Positions 35,514-44,805 of a DNA stretch of 64,000 nucleotides are shown piece by piece (positions within the stretch are counted from its first letter, which is position 1; every line of letters begins with the position of its first letter). This stretch comes from Arthrobacter terrae (GTDB taxonomy: Bacteria > Actinomycetota > Actinomycetes > Actinomycetales > Micrococcaceae): NCBI RefSeq assembly GCF_015708085.1, contig NZ_JADNYM010000014.1, positions 1-64,000 on the forward strand, read 5' to 3'. The position numbers and the translations under genes are program-made. Below the pieces are notes generated by a model that worked only from the letters and a program-made list of their open reading frames with translations, was not told the DNA's origin and made no database searches.

Positions 35514-36377
35514 TTAGATGGAGTATTCCGGAGCCGCCCAGACCACTACTTCGGGATGCTCGTAGAACCGGTACCCCTCGCCGCGGACCGTGCGGACGGT
35601 ATTGGCCAGCCGGCCCAGCTTGGACCGGAGCCGGCGGATGTGGACGTCGATGGTGCGCTCATTAGGCACCTCGTCCGCATTACGCCACAGCCCGTCCAGG
35701 AGCTCCTCGCGTCCCACCGTTCGGGTGCCGTGTTCCACCAGGTAATTGAGTAATTCAAATTCCTTGAACGTCAGATTCAACGTCTCCCCATCCAGGTGCA
35801 CTTCCCGGCGCGCCAGATCAATCAGCACCCCGGTGGGCCGGGTTTCGGGCACCGTCCGTAGCCGGGCCGTTTCCTGACGCTGACGGGCCGGCCCCGCCGG
35901 ATCCCCGAACGTGGACCGGACAACGTCCAGAGCCGTCCCGGGAGCATCCGCCGGGGCTATGGCGACGGCGGCATAGCTCTGCGCCTGCGGCAGCAGCGTC
36001 TGCGCGTAGGCCCGGATGTCCTGGGCCAGCTTAGCCAAGGAGGTTCCCGCCTCGGCCGCCGTCTCCTCATCCACTCCCACATACAGGACAAACCCGCGCG
36101 CAACATTCTCCACCTGGGCACTACGACGGTTCTCTAAGCCGGGAACAACGGCTGCTGGAGCACGCACGGGAGCGGCCGGGAGGTAAGGAGGGCGGCTGCC
36201 CTGAGCGGGCGCCAGGGTTCGGGAGTCCTGATACCCGAGACCGTAACCTGTCCCCGGCGCCGGGTGTGGCTGGCGATCGGCAAATTGCGCCCGGAAATTA
36301 TTGTTGGTGGCGCCGCCGGTGGCGGCCTTGCCCGCGTTTCGGACGGAGATGTGGACGTATCCGGATGCTACTGACAT
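35514..36377 (-). CDS. Winged-helix DNA-binding protein (OmpR/PhoB-type effector domain)
   Basis: 287 residues. The C-terminal ~95 residues are a response-regulator effector domain: VLIDLARREVHLDGETLNLT, FKEFELLNYLVEHGTRTVGR, RTIDVHIRRLRSKLG and VRGEGYRF. There is no phosphoacceptor receiver domain; instead a low-complexity N-terminus (about 1-95) leads to a short alpha/beta segment (GFVLYVGVDEETAAEAGTSL). It is therefore probably not controlled by phosphorylation. A decayed histidine kinase lies upstream of it, on the opposite strand. Confidence 0.88.
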   Translation of the reverse strand: MSVASGYVHISVRNAGKAATGGATNNNFRAQFADRQPHPAPGTGYGLGYQDSRTLAPAQGSRPPYLPAAPVRAPAAVVPGLENRRSAQVENVARGFVLYVGVDEETAAEAGTSLAKLAQDIRAYAQTLLPQAQSYAAVAIAPADAPGTALDVVRSTFGDPAGPARQRQETARLRTVPETRPTGVLIDLARREVHLDGETLNLTFKEFELLNYLVEHGTRTVGREELLDGLWRNADEVPNERTIDVHIRRLRSKLGRLANTVRTVRGEGYRFYEHPEVVVWAAPEYSI

Positions 36378-36531
36378 GGTGACCTCGATGTGAATAGCCG
36401 CTTTGGCGGCGCGAATGCTTTGTCACTCCCGCCTAAGTGGCAGGGTGAATGCCCATGACGGGCAGGCCCGAAGGCCCATAATGCCTAAACTCCGGGGTAG
36501 TGAGTCAGGCCTGCATTCGACAACAGCACAT

Positions 36532-36562
36532 GAGCCTGCCAGCGGTTTCGCTGGGCAGGCTC
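36532..36562. terminator. Hairpin in the intergenic region upstream of the winged-helix gene
   Basis: GAGCCTGCC-AGCG-GTTT-CGCT-GGGCAGGCTC folds into a long stem with one bulged base. No T-run follows on either strand, so it may be a transcription boundary of a lost gene or a regulatory structure. The stretch 36378-36759 holds nothing else that I can recognise. Confidence 0.45.
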
Positions 36563-36759
36563 CCTGCGGCTGCAGATGCCATTGAGTGGATGTTCACACT
36601 GAGAGTCTGCAACGTAACAAACCCGACGTGCAAGTAACATTGGGTAAAACTGTCCGCATGCTGAGACGAAGACGTCCAGAGTGACGCACGTCATGCCTTA
36701 TCCAGCGGCCTGCACTGGCCGCGCTTACGGCTGGGTTGCCGAGCTGCCGCTGCATGCAT

Positions 36760-36964
36760 GCCGGCAGAAAAGTGAGACCAAGGTCCGCCGCTTTATTGCC
36801 GCCGCGGGTCACGAACTACGCACACCGCTGACGGCCTCCACGGATATGCCGGACTGCTGCATGCCAACGGAATTCTGACAGATGAAGGGAGGAATTCGGT
36901 GGACCGGGAGCACCGGGGCACCTCATTCATCGTCCACCTGCCGCCGAGGCTGGTTATGCTGTGA
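36760..36964 (+). pseudogene. Remnant of a sensor histidine kinase (H-box plus C-terminal tail)
   Basis: The frame reads ETKVRRFIAAAGHELRTPLTA, the classic phosphoacceptor H-box. Around 36835 the reading continues in another frame with GYAGLLHANGILTDEGRNSV, as expected right after an H-box. It then jumps to EHRGTSFIVHLPPRLVML and a stop at 36962-36964, which is the last strand of a HATPase domain. So there is one frameshift and a deletion of most of the DHp and ATPase domains. The 5' sensor part is absent too. Confidence 0.75.
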
Positions 36965-36973
36965 GACCAAGGT

Positions 36974-38239
36974 CTAGCCGCGCAGCGGCCGCCGAAAACT
37001 GAACTGCGTCACGCTGTGCATTTGATCGCGCAACCGGACGTCGTTGCGCCGATTGAGCAGGACCAGCGCCCAGACACCCGCCACCAGGGCAACCACAGCG
37101 CCGATTCCGACCGACCAACGGGCCCCGAAGACGGTCCCGATCCAACCGACCAGCGGTGCCCCTATTGGCGTTCCGCCCTGCAGCACCACCATGTACACCG
37201 CAAGAACGCGTCCGCGCATCACCGAATCCGTGGAGAGCTGGACGCTCGTGTTGCAGGCGTTCATAAACGTCAGCGAGGCCAGCCCCACGGGGATCAGGGC
37301 AAGGGCATAGAGCCAGTAGCTGGGCATCAGCGCCGCGACGGCAACGAACACCGCGAACGCCAGCACCCCGCCGATTACGTAGCGCATTCGTGTGCCCTGC
37401 CGCCGGGCCGCCAGCAGCGCCGCCGCCAGTGTGCCCACGGCCATGACCGAACCCAGCAGCCCGTACTCGCCGGGCCCCAGATGGAAAACCTCCGTGGCCA
37501 TCAGTGCGTTAGTGATCTGGAAGTTCATCCCAAAGGTGGCGACCACCCCGACCAGCACCATAATCATCATCAGGTCCGGACGCTGCCGGATATAGACCAG
37601 GCCCTCCCTGATCTGCCCCTTGCCCCGCGGTGCGCGGGCGCTGGTATGCAGCTCGTCGGTGCGCATCCGCAACAGCGATATCAGCACGGCAAGGAAGCTG
37701 GCCGCGTTGAGCAGGAACGCGGTACCGGTGCCAAAGTAGGCAATCAGCAATCCGGCCACGCCGGGGCCGGCCAGACGGGCGAGGTTAAACGAGGCGCTGT
37801 TGAGGGCGACGGCGTTTGGAACGTCGCGCTGCTCCACGACCTCGGAGACAAACGCCTGCCGGGACGGGGCGTCAATGGCACTGGCAACGCCAAGCAGCAG
37901 TGCGATGGTAAAAACCTGCCAGAGCTGGACGGCATTGGTCACCACCAGTAGTCCAAGAGTCAGCGCGCACAGCCCCATTGCCGTCTGTGTGCACAGCAGT
38001 ATCTTGCGCTTGGAGACGCGGTCCCCCAGCAGCCCGGCGAACGGGCCGATAAAAATGATCGGGAGGAACTGCAGACCCGTGGTGATGCCCACCGCCGTCC
38101 CGGAGTGGTTGGTCAGGATGGTCAGCACCAGCCAGTCCTGCGCCACCCGCTGCATCCAGGTCCCGATATTGGAGACCAGCGCACCGCCGACCCATAACCG
38201 GTAGTTATGGACCTTCAGGGCCCGGAACATTTCCTTCAT
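36974..38239 (-). CDS. MFS transporter (MFS_3, multidrug/siderophore exporter-like)
   Basis: 421 residues, about 12 transmembrane helices. VHNYRLWVGGALVSNIGTWM and QDWLVLTILT at the N-terminus and the GLLGDRVSKRK loop after helix 2 match the MFS_3 (EntS/TetV-like) group. I start at ATG 38239 (MKEMFRALKVHNYRLW), which overlaps the stop of the marR gene by 4 bp; a longer frame to 38329 would lie inside marR. The MarR-transporter pairing points to drug or organic acid efflux. Confidence 0.92.
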   Translation of the reverse strand: MKEMFRALKVHNYRLWVGGALVSNIGTWMQRVAQDWLVLTILTNHSGTAVGITTGLQFLPIIFIGPFAGLLGDRVSKRKILLCTQTAMGLCALTLGLLVVTNAVQLWQVFTIALLLGVASAIDAPSRQAFVSEVVEQRDVPNAVALNSASFNLARLAGPGVAGLLIAYFGTGTAFLLNAASFLAVLISLLRMRTDELHTSARAPRGKGQIREGLVYIRQRPDLMMIMVLVGVVATFGMNFQITNALMATEVFHLGPGEYGLLGSVMAVGTLAAALLAARRQGTRMRYVIGGVLAFAVFVAVAALMPSYWLYALALIPVGLASLTFMNACNTSVQLSTDSVMRGRVLAVYMVVLQGGTPIGAPLVGWIGTVFGARWSVGIGAVVALVAGVWALVLLNRRNDVRLRDQMHSVTQFSFRRPLRG

Positions 38240-38688
38240 TTGCCGCTCATTCGCTGCAGGATACACGCCGCATCGGCGAGCACGGCACGCTCTGCGGGTT
38301 CCATCCCCGCGAGGCGTTCCGCCAGCCATGCCGTCCGGTGGGTGCGCGCCTGGGCCAAAATGGCGCGGCCGGCCGGCGTGATATTCACCAGCACCTGCCT
38401 GCCATCCGTGGGGTGGTCACTGCGGTTCACCAGCCCGGACCCTTCCAAGGCGTTCACGATCCTTGTCATCGACGGTGCCTGGACGTGCTCCCGGTCGGCG
38501 AGCTGCCGCAGGGTCATCGGATCCGGGTGGATCGCCGCGAGCACGGAATACTGGCCCGGCGATACGGCCTCGCCGCTGCCCTCCGTACGCAGCCGTCGCG
38601 AAGTGCGCATCACGGCGATCCGCAGATCAACGGCCAGGGCGCCGACATCCTCCGGAGCCGACAGCTCCGCACGTTCTACTATTGTCAT
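38236..38688 (-). CDS. MarR-family transcriptional regulator
   Basis: 150 residues. Winged helix with MTLRQLADREHVQAPSMTRI (recognition region) and the wing VNRSDHPTDGRQVLVNIT, framed by dimerisation helices. First gene of a two-gene unit with the MFS exporter, translationally coupled by ATGA. Confidence 0.93.
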   Translation of the reverse strand: MTIVERAELSAPEDVGALAVDLRIAVMRTSRRLRTEGSGEAVSPGQYSVLAAIHPDPMTLRQLADREHVQAPSMTRIVNALEGSGLVNRSDHPTDGRQVLVNITPAGRAILAQARTHRTAWLAERLAGMEPAERAVLADAACILQRMSGK

Positions 38689-38723
38689 ATAGTTACCTTA
38701 GGTCATTACCCTTGCTAAGTACA

Positions 38724-38850
38724 TTCGGCCAATGAGGCATCGGTCTTTGCCCCCGGGGAACTACGCCAGCGATACCGCGAAGACCGGGAGGGCCAGCTCG
38801 ACGCACTCGGGCTCATCCTGAACGCGGTCATCCTGCGGAACATTCGGCCG
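38724..38850 (+). pseudogene. Fragment of a Tn3-family transposase
   Basis: An internal piece of about 40 codons without start or stop reads FAPGELRQRYREDREGQLDA then LGLILNAVILRN. This corresponds to the conserved C-terminal part of Tn3-type transposases (form RRGELRxxYREGxEDQLGALGLVxNxxxLWN). Flanking sequence on both sides is unrelated. It lies directly between marR and the end of the proton ATPase gene, i.e. at the left boundary of the decayed metabolic island. No 38-bp terminal inverted repeat is visible. Confidence 0.7.
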
Positions 38851-38856
38851 CATCGG

Positions 38857-41421
38857 CTACTGGGACGGGCGCGCGGTGGAGTCGGACTTTGGTGCTGTTG
38901 CGCCCTTGGCCAGCGTGGCGTCGTCGTGGGCCGGGGTGGACTTGGTAGGGTCCAGGATGCGGTAAGCAAGGAGTTTGATGCGGTCGCTGACCAACGCCCA
39001 GATGATGGCGTAGGCCCAGACGAACGCTGCCCAGCCCCAACCCAGCGGGGTCATGAACAGCCCGTAGACGGCGATCAGCGTCGCCACTGCCTGGGTGCCG
39101 AGAACTGCCATCAACAGGATCCGGGCCGGGCGGATGGACCAGAACGGGCCGCGGGTGCGGGTGAGGAAGATGGTGAGGTGCCCGGCGACCGACAGCATCA
39201 GGTACATCATGGTCTGTAATTGCGGACGGCCCAAGCCGAAAACCTTGTCGCAAAGGTAAAACAGACCGAACGCCGCGATAGGGCCGACGACACCGAGCAC
39301 GGTGGCGATGCCCAACACCATACGCATGTTCCAGGCTTCCGGCTTCATCTTGAAGTGGACGTTGTCGTAGGCGATGGACAAGATCGCCCCGTCGTTGAGC
39401 AGCGCCAGCATCACGATCATGATCGCGGTGACGGGGAAGAAGTTGAAGACGAGGATTGACCCGGTCACGAACAGCAGCACCCGCAGTGTTTCTGCGATGC
39501 GGTACATGGCGTAGGAGTTCATCCGCTGGAAGATCTTGCGGCTTTCCTTGACCGCGTCAATGATCACTGCCAGCCCGGGGGTGAGCAGGATGATCGCTGC
39601 GGCCGCGCGGGCGGCGTCGGTGGCTCCGGAGACGGCGATGCCGCAGTCGGCTTTCTTCAGGGCGGGGGCGTCGTTGACGCCGTCACCGGTCATGCCGACA
39701 ATGTGACCGCGCTGCTGCAGGACATCGATAATGTGGTACTTGTGCTCCGGGAAGACCTGGGCGAACCCGTCGGCGGTCTCGATGGCCCGCGCCCTCGCCG
39801 GGGTCTCTTCCTTCTTCACATCTCCCAGGCCCGCGGCGTCGAGGATATTGGTGCCGAGCCCGACCTTTGCCGCAGTTTCTTTGGCGATGGCGATTGCGTC
39901 ACCGGTGACCATCTTTAGGCTCACGCCCATCGCCTGCGCGGTGGCGATCGTGGTCTTGGCGTCCTCGCGGGGCGGATCGAACAGCGCAAGCACGCCCAGG
40001 AATTTCCACTGGTCTTGTCCGTCGGCGCGGGCCACCCCCAGCGACCGGTAGCCGCGGGCGGCGAACTCGTTGACGGCTCCCTCGACGGCCGGCGTGATCT
40101 TGGCGCTGTCGCCGGCAAGAGCGAGGATGACCTGCGGGGCGCCCTTGCTGACCTTGAACGACTTCCCGTCCGCACCGGTGACGCTGGCCTCGGTGCGTTT
40201 GTCGACCGGGTTGAACGGCTCGAAGTGGCCGATTGTGTAGGGATCAAGTTCGCTTTTGTCGTCCAGGCCACCGAGGACGGCGAGGTCGATGGGGTCCTCG
40301 TTGTCGGCGCGTGAGGCCAGTGCACCTGCGAGGATGACCTCGGCGGCGGTGGCGGTGTCTACACTGAACGGGGCACCCAAGGTGAGCGAATTCTGGGTCA
40401 GGGTGCCGGTCTTGTCCGCGCACAGCACATCCACGCCGGCCAGTTCTTCAATGGCGACCAGCCTGCTGACGATGGCCTTCTTCTTGGCCAGCAGCCGTGC
40501 GCCGACAGCCATGGTCACCGACAACACCGTGGGCATCGCGACCGGGATTGCCGCGACGGTCAGCACCAGAGCGAACTGCAGGGTGGTCAGTACTGCGTCG
40601 CCCCGAAGCAGGGAGACGAGCACGATCACCGAGACGAACACTGCAGCGAGGATGATGAGGTAGTTCCCGATCTTGAGGACGGCTTTTTGGAAGTGGCTGA
40701 CAGTGTGTGCGCCGGCGACCAGTTCTGCGGTCTTGCCGAAGTAGGTGCGGGTGCCGGTGGCGTAGACCAGCGCGCCGATCTCGCCGCGGCGGATGATCGA
40801 GCCGGAGAATACGGCGGCACCAGGTGCGCACGTAGCCGGTAGCGACTCCCCCGTCAGGGCGGACTGGTCAACCTCGATTTCGTCGCCGTCCAGCAGACGG
40901 GCGTCGGCGGGGACGATATCACCAAGCCGCAGACGGATCACGTCACCGGGAACCAGGTCCCGTGCCGCCGGGGTCACCCATTCGCCGCCACGCTTGACCC
41001 TGGCCGTGATCGCTAGCTTCGCCCGCAATGCATCGATGGCGTTTCCGGCTTGACGTTCCTCGGTGTAACCGACCAGGGCGTTGGCCATCAGCAGCACCAA
41101 GATGATGAAGAAGTCCGGCCAGTGCCCCACCACACCTGACAGGATGACTGCCACTTCGATCATCCACGGGATCGGTCCCCAGAAGTAGGACAGGAACTTC
41201 AACAGTGGATTCGTCTTGTGCTCGGCGATCTCGTTCGGCCCATACATTGTCAACCGTTTCGCCGCCTCGGCCTGCGTCAGCCCCTCCGGTGAGGTGTCGA
41301 GCTGTTTGAGGACCTCTGCCATCGGTAGCGACTTCAGGTCATGCTTTGGATCAGGTTTCGACGTTACCGAGCCGCCCTGCGTGACTTCGGTGGGTGTGGA
41401 TCTGGTGCTGTCAGTGCTCAT
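38857..41421 (-). CDS. P-type (P3A) plasma-membrane proton ATPase
   Basis: 854-residue cation pump. All P-type signatures are intact: actuator TGES (QSALTGESLP), the phosphorylation site CADKTGTLTQNS, the nucleotide-binding SKGAPQVILAL and the hinge MTGDGVNDAPALKKADCGIA. Helix 4 has PVAMPTVLS, the P3A proton-pump pattern found in fungal and plant PMA-type ATPases, and there are about ten membrane helices. It would export protons at ATP cost. The ATG overlaps the stop of the upstream aldolase remnant by 4 bp (ATGA). Unlike its neighbours, the gene shows no damage. Confidence 0.92.
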   Translation of the reverse strand: MSTDSTRSTPTEVTQGGSVTSKPDPKHDLKSLPMAEVLKQLDTSPEGLTQAEAAKRLTMYGPNEIAEHKTNPLLKFLSYFWGPIPWMIEVAVILSGVVGHWPDFFIILVLLMANALVGYTEERQAGNAIDALRAKLAITARVKRGGEWVTPAARDLVPGDVIRLRLGDIVPADARLLDGDEIEVDQSALTGESLPATCAPGAAVFSGSIIRRGEIGALVYATGTRTYFGKTAELVAGAHTVSHFQKAVLKIGNYLIILAAVFVSVIVLVSLLRGDAVLTTLQFALVLTVAAIPVAMPTVLSVTMAVGARLLAKKKAIVSRLVAIEELAGVDVLCADKTGTLTQNSLTLGAPFSVDTATAAEVILAGALASRADNEDPIDLAVLGGLDDKSELDPYTIGHFEPFNPVDKRTEASVTGADGKSFKVSKGAPQVILALAGDSAKITPAVEGAVNEFAARGYRSLGVARADGQDQWKFLGVLALFDPPREDAKTTIATAQAMGVSLKMVTGDAIAIAKETAAKVGLGTNILDAAGLGDVKKEETPARARAIETADGFAQVFPEHKYHIIDVLQQRGHIVGMTGDGVNDAPALKKADCGIAVSGATDAARAAAAIILLTPGLAVIIDAVKESRKIFQRMNSYAMYRIAETLRVLLFVTGSILVFNFFPVTAIMIVMLALLNDGAILSIAYDNVHFKMKPEAWNMRMVLGIATVLGVVGPIAAFGLFYLCDKVFGLGRPQLQTMMYLMLSVAGHLTIFLTRTRGPFWSIRPARILLMAVLGTQAVATLIAVYGLFMTPLGWGWAAFVWAYAIIWALVSDRIKLLAYRILDPTKSTPAHDDATLAKGATAPKSDSTARPSQ

Positions 41422-42131
41422 GGTTGGCGTCCGTCTTCTGGAATTCCGTGCTGGCCCGGGGCGGAGGCCGCAACGCCGTGCTCATCCCGCGTCGAGACGC
41501 CGTGCGGAAGGGTATCCGTCCCACGGCGGGCATCCCGATTGGCGGCAACGCGTCGTTGAAGGGCCTGCTGTGCGCGGGCTGCGTTCGCGTCCTGGCCGTC
41601 CCGGGTTGTCAAGGCCGGTTGCTGGATCGCGCGGCCGAAGGAAAATGCCACCGGCCACGGAAGCCGTTGGCCTGCGTCGGTATTGATGGCGGCCAGCCGG
41701 GCGCGCAAGCCGTCCAGACCTTCGGTGATCCTCTCCCCGGGATGCCCGGCCATCGGCGTCGTCCCGAGGTCGAACTTGATGCCCGTGCCGATCCCGGCTC
41801 TGGACAGTACGCTCAGGAACGGCACGCCGTCAGCGGTGTGTTGACGGATCGTCTCAGCACACACGATGACGCCACTGATGCTGTCTCTGAGGTTCGGCGT
41901 GGTGATGATCAATTCACGGTATGCGCGGCGGGCCTGGACGGTCTGGGGGACCCCGAGCTTGGCGAAGCGCCGGTTGCAGGTCCGGATCGATTCATCGATC
42001 GCCAGCAGATCTTTGTCGTCCGCAGCCAATGCCTGCGCGGTATGCTTCAACGTCGTATCCGGCAACGCCGCTTCCACGAATGCGTTCACCGCCACGCCGG
42101 GTTCCGCGAGTGGCGGGGTGTCAGTTGCCAT
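41418..42131 (-). pseudogene. Class I fructose-bisphosphate aldolase with large in-frame internal deletion
   Basis: 237 codons from ATG at 42131 ([12 protein letters not shown]). Residues about 30-165 match the N-terminal half of class I aldolase (LLAIDESIRTCNRRFAKLGV, GIKFDLGTTPMAGHPGE, GLDGLRARL). The sequence then goes directly to INTDAGQRLPWPVAFSFGRA and QRRVAANRDA, the C-terminal end. About 150 residues are missing, including the region with the Schiff-base lysine and other catalytic residues, so it cannot be an active aldolase. The frame is preserved and still couples phosphoketolase (10-bp overlap) to the proton ATPase (ATGA overlap). Confidence 0.85.
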
Positions 42132-44568
42132 GGCCAGCTCCGCCGGGGTTCCAGGTCCAGTCGCGGATCTCCGGCAGGTCCTGGCCGTGTTGGTTGATGT
42201 AGAGGTTGTGTTCGATGAGCTTGTTGGCCATCGCCTGTTTGAGGTAGTCCCCCGTTGCACCAAGCTGGGGCAGTCTGTCGACAACGTCCTGGACGAGGTG
42301 GAAGCGGTCGAGCCGGTTCTGCACGCGCATGTCGAAGGCGGTGGTGATGGTGCCTTCTTCAATGTAGCCGCGCACGTGCAGGTTGCGGTTGGTCCGCCGG
42401 TAGGTCAGGCGGTGGATCAGGGTCGGATATCCGTGGAAGGCGAAGACGATGTGCTTGTCCTTGGTGAACAAGGAATCGTAGTCCTGGTCGGAGAGGCCGT
42501 GCGGGTGCTCGCTCGCTGATTGCAGCTTCATCAGGTCCACGACGTTGACAACCCGGACCTTCAGCCCGGGCAGGTGCTCGCGAAGAATCGAGACAGCCCC
42601 GAGCACCTCGAGGGTGGGGGTGTCACCGCAACAGGCAAGGACGACGTCGGGCTCGGCGCCGCGGTCATTGCCGGCCCACTCCCAGATCCCGATTCCCTTG
42701 GTGCAGTGGATCTCCGCGTCGGCCATGGAGAGCCACTGCGGCATGTCACGCTTGCCGGCAACGATGACGTTGACGTAGTGGCGGCTTCGCAGGCAGTGGT
42801 CGGCGACAGTGAGGAGGCAGTTGGCATCCGGTGGGAGGTAAACCCGGACGATGTCTGCCTTCTTGTTCACCACATGGTCAAGGAAGCCGGGATCCTGGTG
42901 GGTGAAACCGTTGTGGTCCTGCTGCCACACGTGGGAGGCCAGCAGGTAGTTCAGCGAGGAGATCTCACGCCGCCACGGCAGGGCCCTGGTGATCTTGAGC
43001 CATTTGGCATGCTGGTTGAACATCGAGTCGACGATGTGAATGAAAGCCTCGTAGCAGTTGAACAGGCCGTGGCGGCCGGTGAGCAGGTAGCCTTCCAGCC
43101 ATCCTTGGCACTGATGCTCGGAGAGCATCGAGTCCAGCACCAGCCCTGCTGGCGCCAGCGACTCGTCACCTTCGAGCGTGCGGGCATCCCATTGGCGGTC
43201 GGTGACCTCAAACACGGCGCCCAGCTGGTTCGACAACGTCTCATCCGGACCGAAGATCCGGAAGTTGCGCCGTTCCTCGTTCAGCTTGACCACATCGCGC
43301 AGGAAGTCCCCCAGGACGAGCGTGTCTTTCGCTTCCACGGCGCCGGGAACGACGACGGCAACCGCATGCGTCCGGAAGTCCGGCATTCGCAGGTCCCGCA
43401 ACATTAATCCACCGTTGGTGTGGGGATTAGAACCCATCCGCTGTTCCCCGGATGGGGCGAGCGCCGCCAGGTCGGGCAGCAGCCGCCCGTTCTCATCGAA
43501 CAGTTCCTCGGGCCTATAGCTGCGCATCCATTGATCGAGCTGTTCGACGTGTCCGGGATGTGCCTCGTCCACAAGCAGTGGCACCTGGTGCGCCCGGAAA
43601 GTGCCCTCGATCTGTAAACCGTCCACCACGTTCGGCCCCGTCCACCCCTTCGGGGACCGCAACACGACCATCGGCCACCGCGGGCGGGCGCCATCCTTGC
43701 CATTGCGCGCATCGGCCTGGATCGTGCGGATTGTTTCCACCGACTCGTCGAGGGTGGCCGCCATCAGCTGGTGCATCGCCTCCGGATCATCGCCTTCGAC
43801 GTAGCGCGGGTCCCACCCGCAACCACGCAAGAACTGGTCCAGTTCCTCGTGCTCGATGCGGGCCAGCACCGTGGGGTTGCTGATTTTGTAGCCGTTCAGG
43901 TGCAGGATCGGAAGGACCACCCCGTCACTGACCGGGTTGAGGAACTTCGTGGACTGCCATGCCGTGGCCAGCGGACCGGTTTCGGCCTCCCCATCGCCAA
44001 CCACGCAAGCCACGACCAGCCCGGGATTGTCGAACACGGCACCAAACGCGTGGCTGAGCGAGTACCCGAGCTCCCCGCCCTCATGGATCGAGCCCGGCGT
44101 GGTCGGGGCCACGTGACTGGAGATGCCGCCCGGAAACGAGAACTGCATGAACAGCTTCTTCAACCCGGCCTCGTCTTGGCTGACATCCGGGTAGATCTCT
44201 GAATAGCTGCCCTCAAGATAAGTATTGGCCACCAGCGCCGGTCCGCCATGTCCTGGCCCGGCCACGTAGAACATGTCAAGCCCGTATTTCACGATCACCC
44301 TGTTCAGGTGCACATAAATGAAGTTCTGTCCCGGGGTAGTGCCCCAATGCCCCACCACCAGCGGCTTCACGTCCGTAAGCGCCAACGAACGCTTGAGCAA
44401 AGGATTGTCATAGAGATAGATCTGCCCCACCGAGAGATAATTCGCAGCGCGCCAATACGCATCCATTCGGTGCAGCATTTCAGCACTCAGCGTTGCCTGC
44501 GCCGGGCTCTCCTCGATTCCTGGCCGGCTTGCCATTGCTGTCGTCCCGGACTTGCTCTGATTGCTCAT
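42121..44568 (-). CDS. xfp: Xylulose-5-phosphate/fructose-6-phosphate phosphoketolase
   Basis: 815 residues, normal for the family. A thiamine-diphosphate enzyme splitting Xu5P or F6P with phosphate into acetyl phosphate and GAP or E4P. Signatures: [20 protein letters not shown], the second family motif around [20 protein letters not shown] with [11 protein letters not shown] (ThDP-binding), [12 protein letters not shown] and [11 protein letters not shown] start at ATG 44568 (MSNQSKSG), which has AAGGAGC 6 bases upstream. The frame stays open upstream to 45327, but that part is transketolase debris, not phosphoketolase. Acetate kinase, the usual partner, is absent. Confidence 0.95.
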   Translation of the reverse strand: MSNQSKSGTTAMASRPGIEESPAQATLSAEMLHRMDAYWRAANYLSVGQIYLYDNPLLKRSLALTDVKPLVVGHWGTTPGQNFIYVHLNRVIVKYGLDMFYVAGPGHGGPALVANTYLEGSYSEIYPDVSQDEAGLKKLFMQFSFPGGISSHVAPTTPGSIHEGGELGYSLSHAFGAVFDNPGLVVACVVGDGEAETGPLATAWQSTKFLNPVSDGVVLPILHLNGYKISNPTVLARIEHEELDQFLRGCGWDPRYVEGDDPEAMHQLMAATLDESVETIRTIQADARNGKDGARPRWPMVVLRSPKGWTGPNVVDGLQIEGTFRAHQVPLLVDEAHPGHVEQLDQWMRSYRPEELFDENGRLLPDLAALAPSGEQRMGSNPHTNGGLMLRDLRMPDFRTHAVAVVVPGAVEAKDTLVLGDFLRDVVKLNEERRNFRIFGPDETLSNQLGAVFEVTDRQWDARTLEGDESLAPAGLVLDSMLSEHQCQGWLEGYLLTGRHGLFNCYEAFIHIVDSMFNQHAKWLKITRALPWRREISSLNYLLASHVWQQDHNGFTHQDPGFLDHVVNKKADIVRVYLPPDANCLLTVADHCLRSRHYVNVIVAGKRDMPQWLSMADAEIHCTKGIGIWEWAGNDRGAEPDVVLACCGDTPTLEVLGAVSILREHLPGLKVRVVNVVDLMKLQSASEHPHGLSDQDYDSLFTKDKHIVFAFHGYPTLIHRLTYRRTNRNLHVRGYIEEGTITTAFDMRVQNRLDRFHLVQDVVDRLPQLGATGDYLKQAMANKLIEHNLYINQHGQDLPEIRDWTWNPGGAGHGN

Positions 44569-44805
44569 GTTCTTGCTCCTTTGGAAATGAACGGCTTTGC
44601 TGGAGCTGCTGTCTCCAACACTCCGCGTATGCCGTCCGGCTCTGCCTGGGCCGATGTGGAACCGGAAATCGTGGTGCCCGCAATTCCGGCCGGGAGGTCC
44701 TATGCATCGGCGAGGCACCGGACGCGGTCCTTGGCCCCATCGACCCCGCGGGGAGATGCAGTTCGGCCACCCGCTCGTTGACTGGATCAAGGACGGTCTT
44801 GCTTG
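44565..44805 (-). pseudogene. Possible carbamate-kinase C-terminal remnant
   Basis: In one frame the minus strand reads [16 protein letters not shown], and after a frame change LADA and [17 protein letters not shown], ending with a stop that overlaps the phosphoketolase ATG. The first resembles the FxxGSMGPK motif and the second the GxAGTxI end of carbamate kinases. The order and spacing fit a frameshifted or internally deleted C-terminus. Similarity is short, so the identity is tentative; that this is decayed coding sequence is more certain. Confidence 0.4.

Noticed and set aside
41394-42197. 267-codon plus-strand frame over the aldolase remnant
   Set aside because: The minus strand has clear aldolase homology at both ends; the plus frame has none.
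42520-43407. 295-codon plus-strand frame
   Set aside because: Antisense to phosphoketolase.
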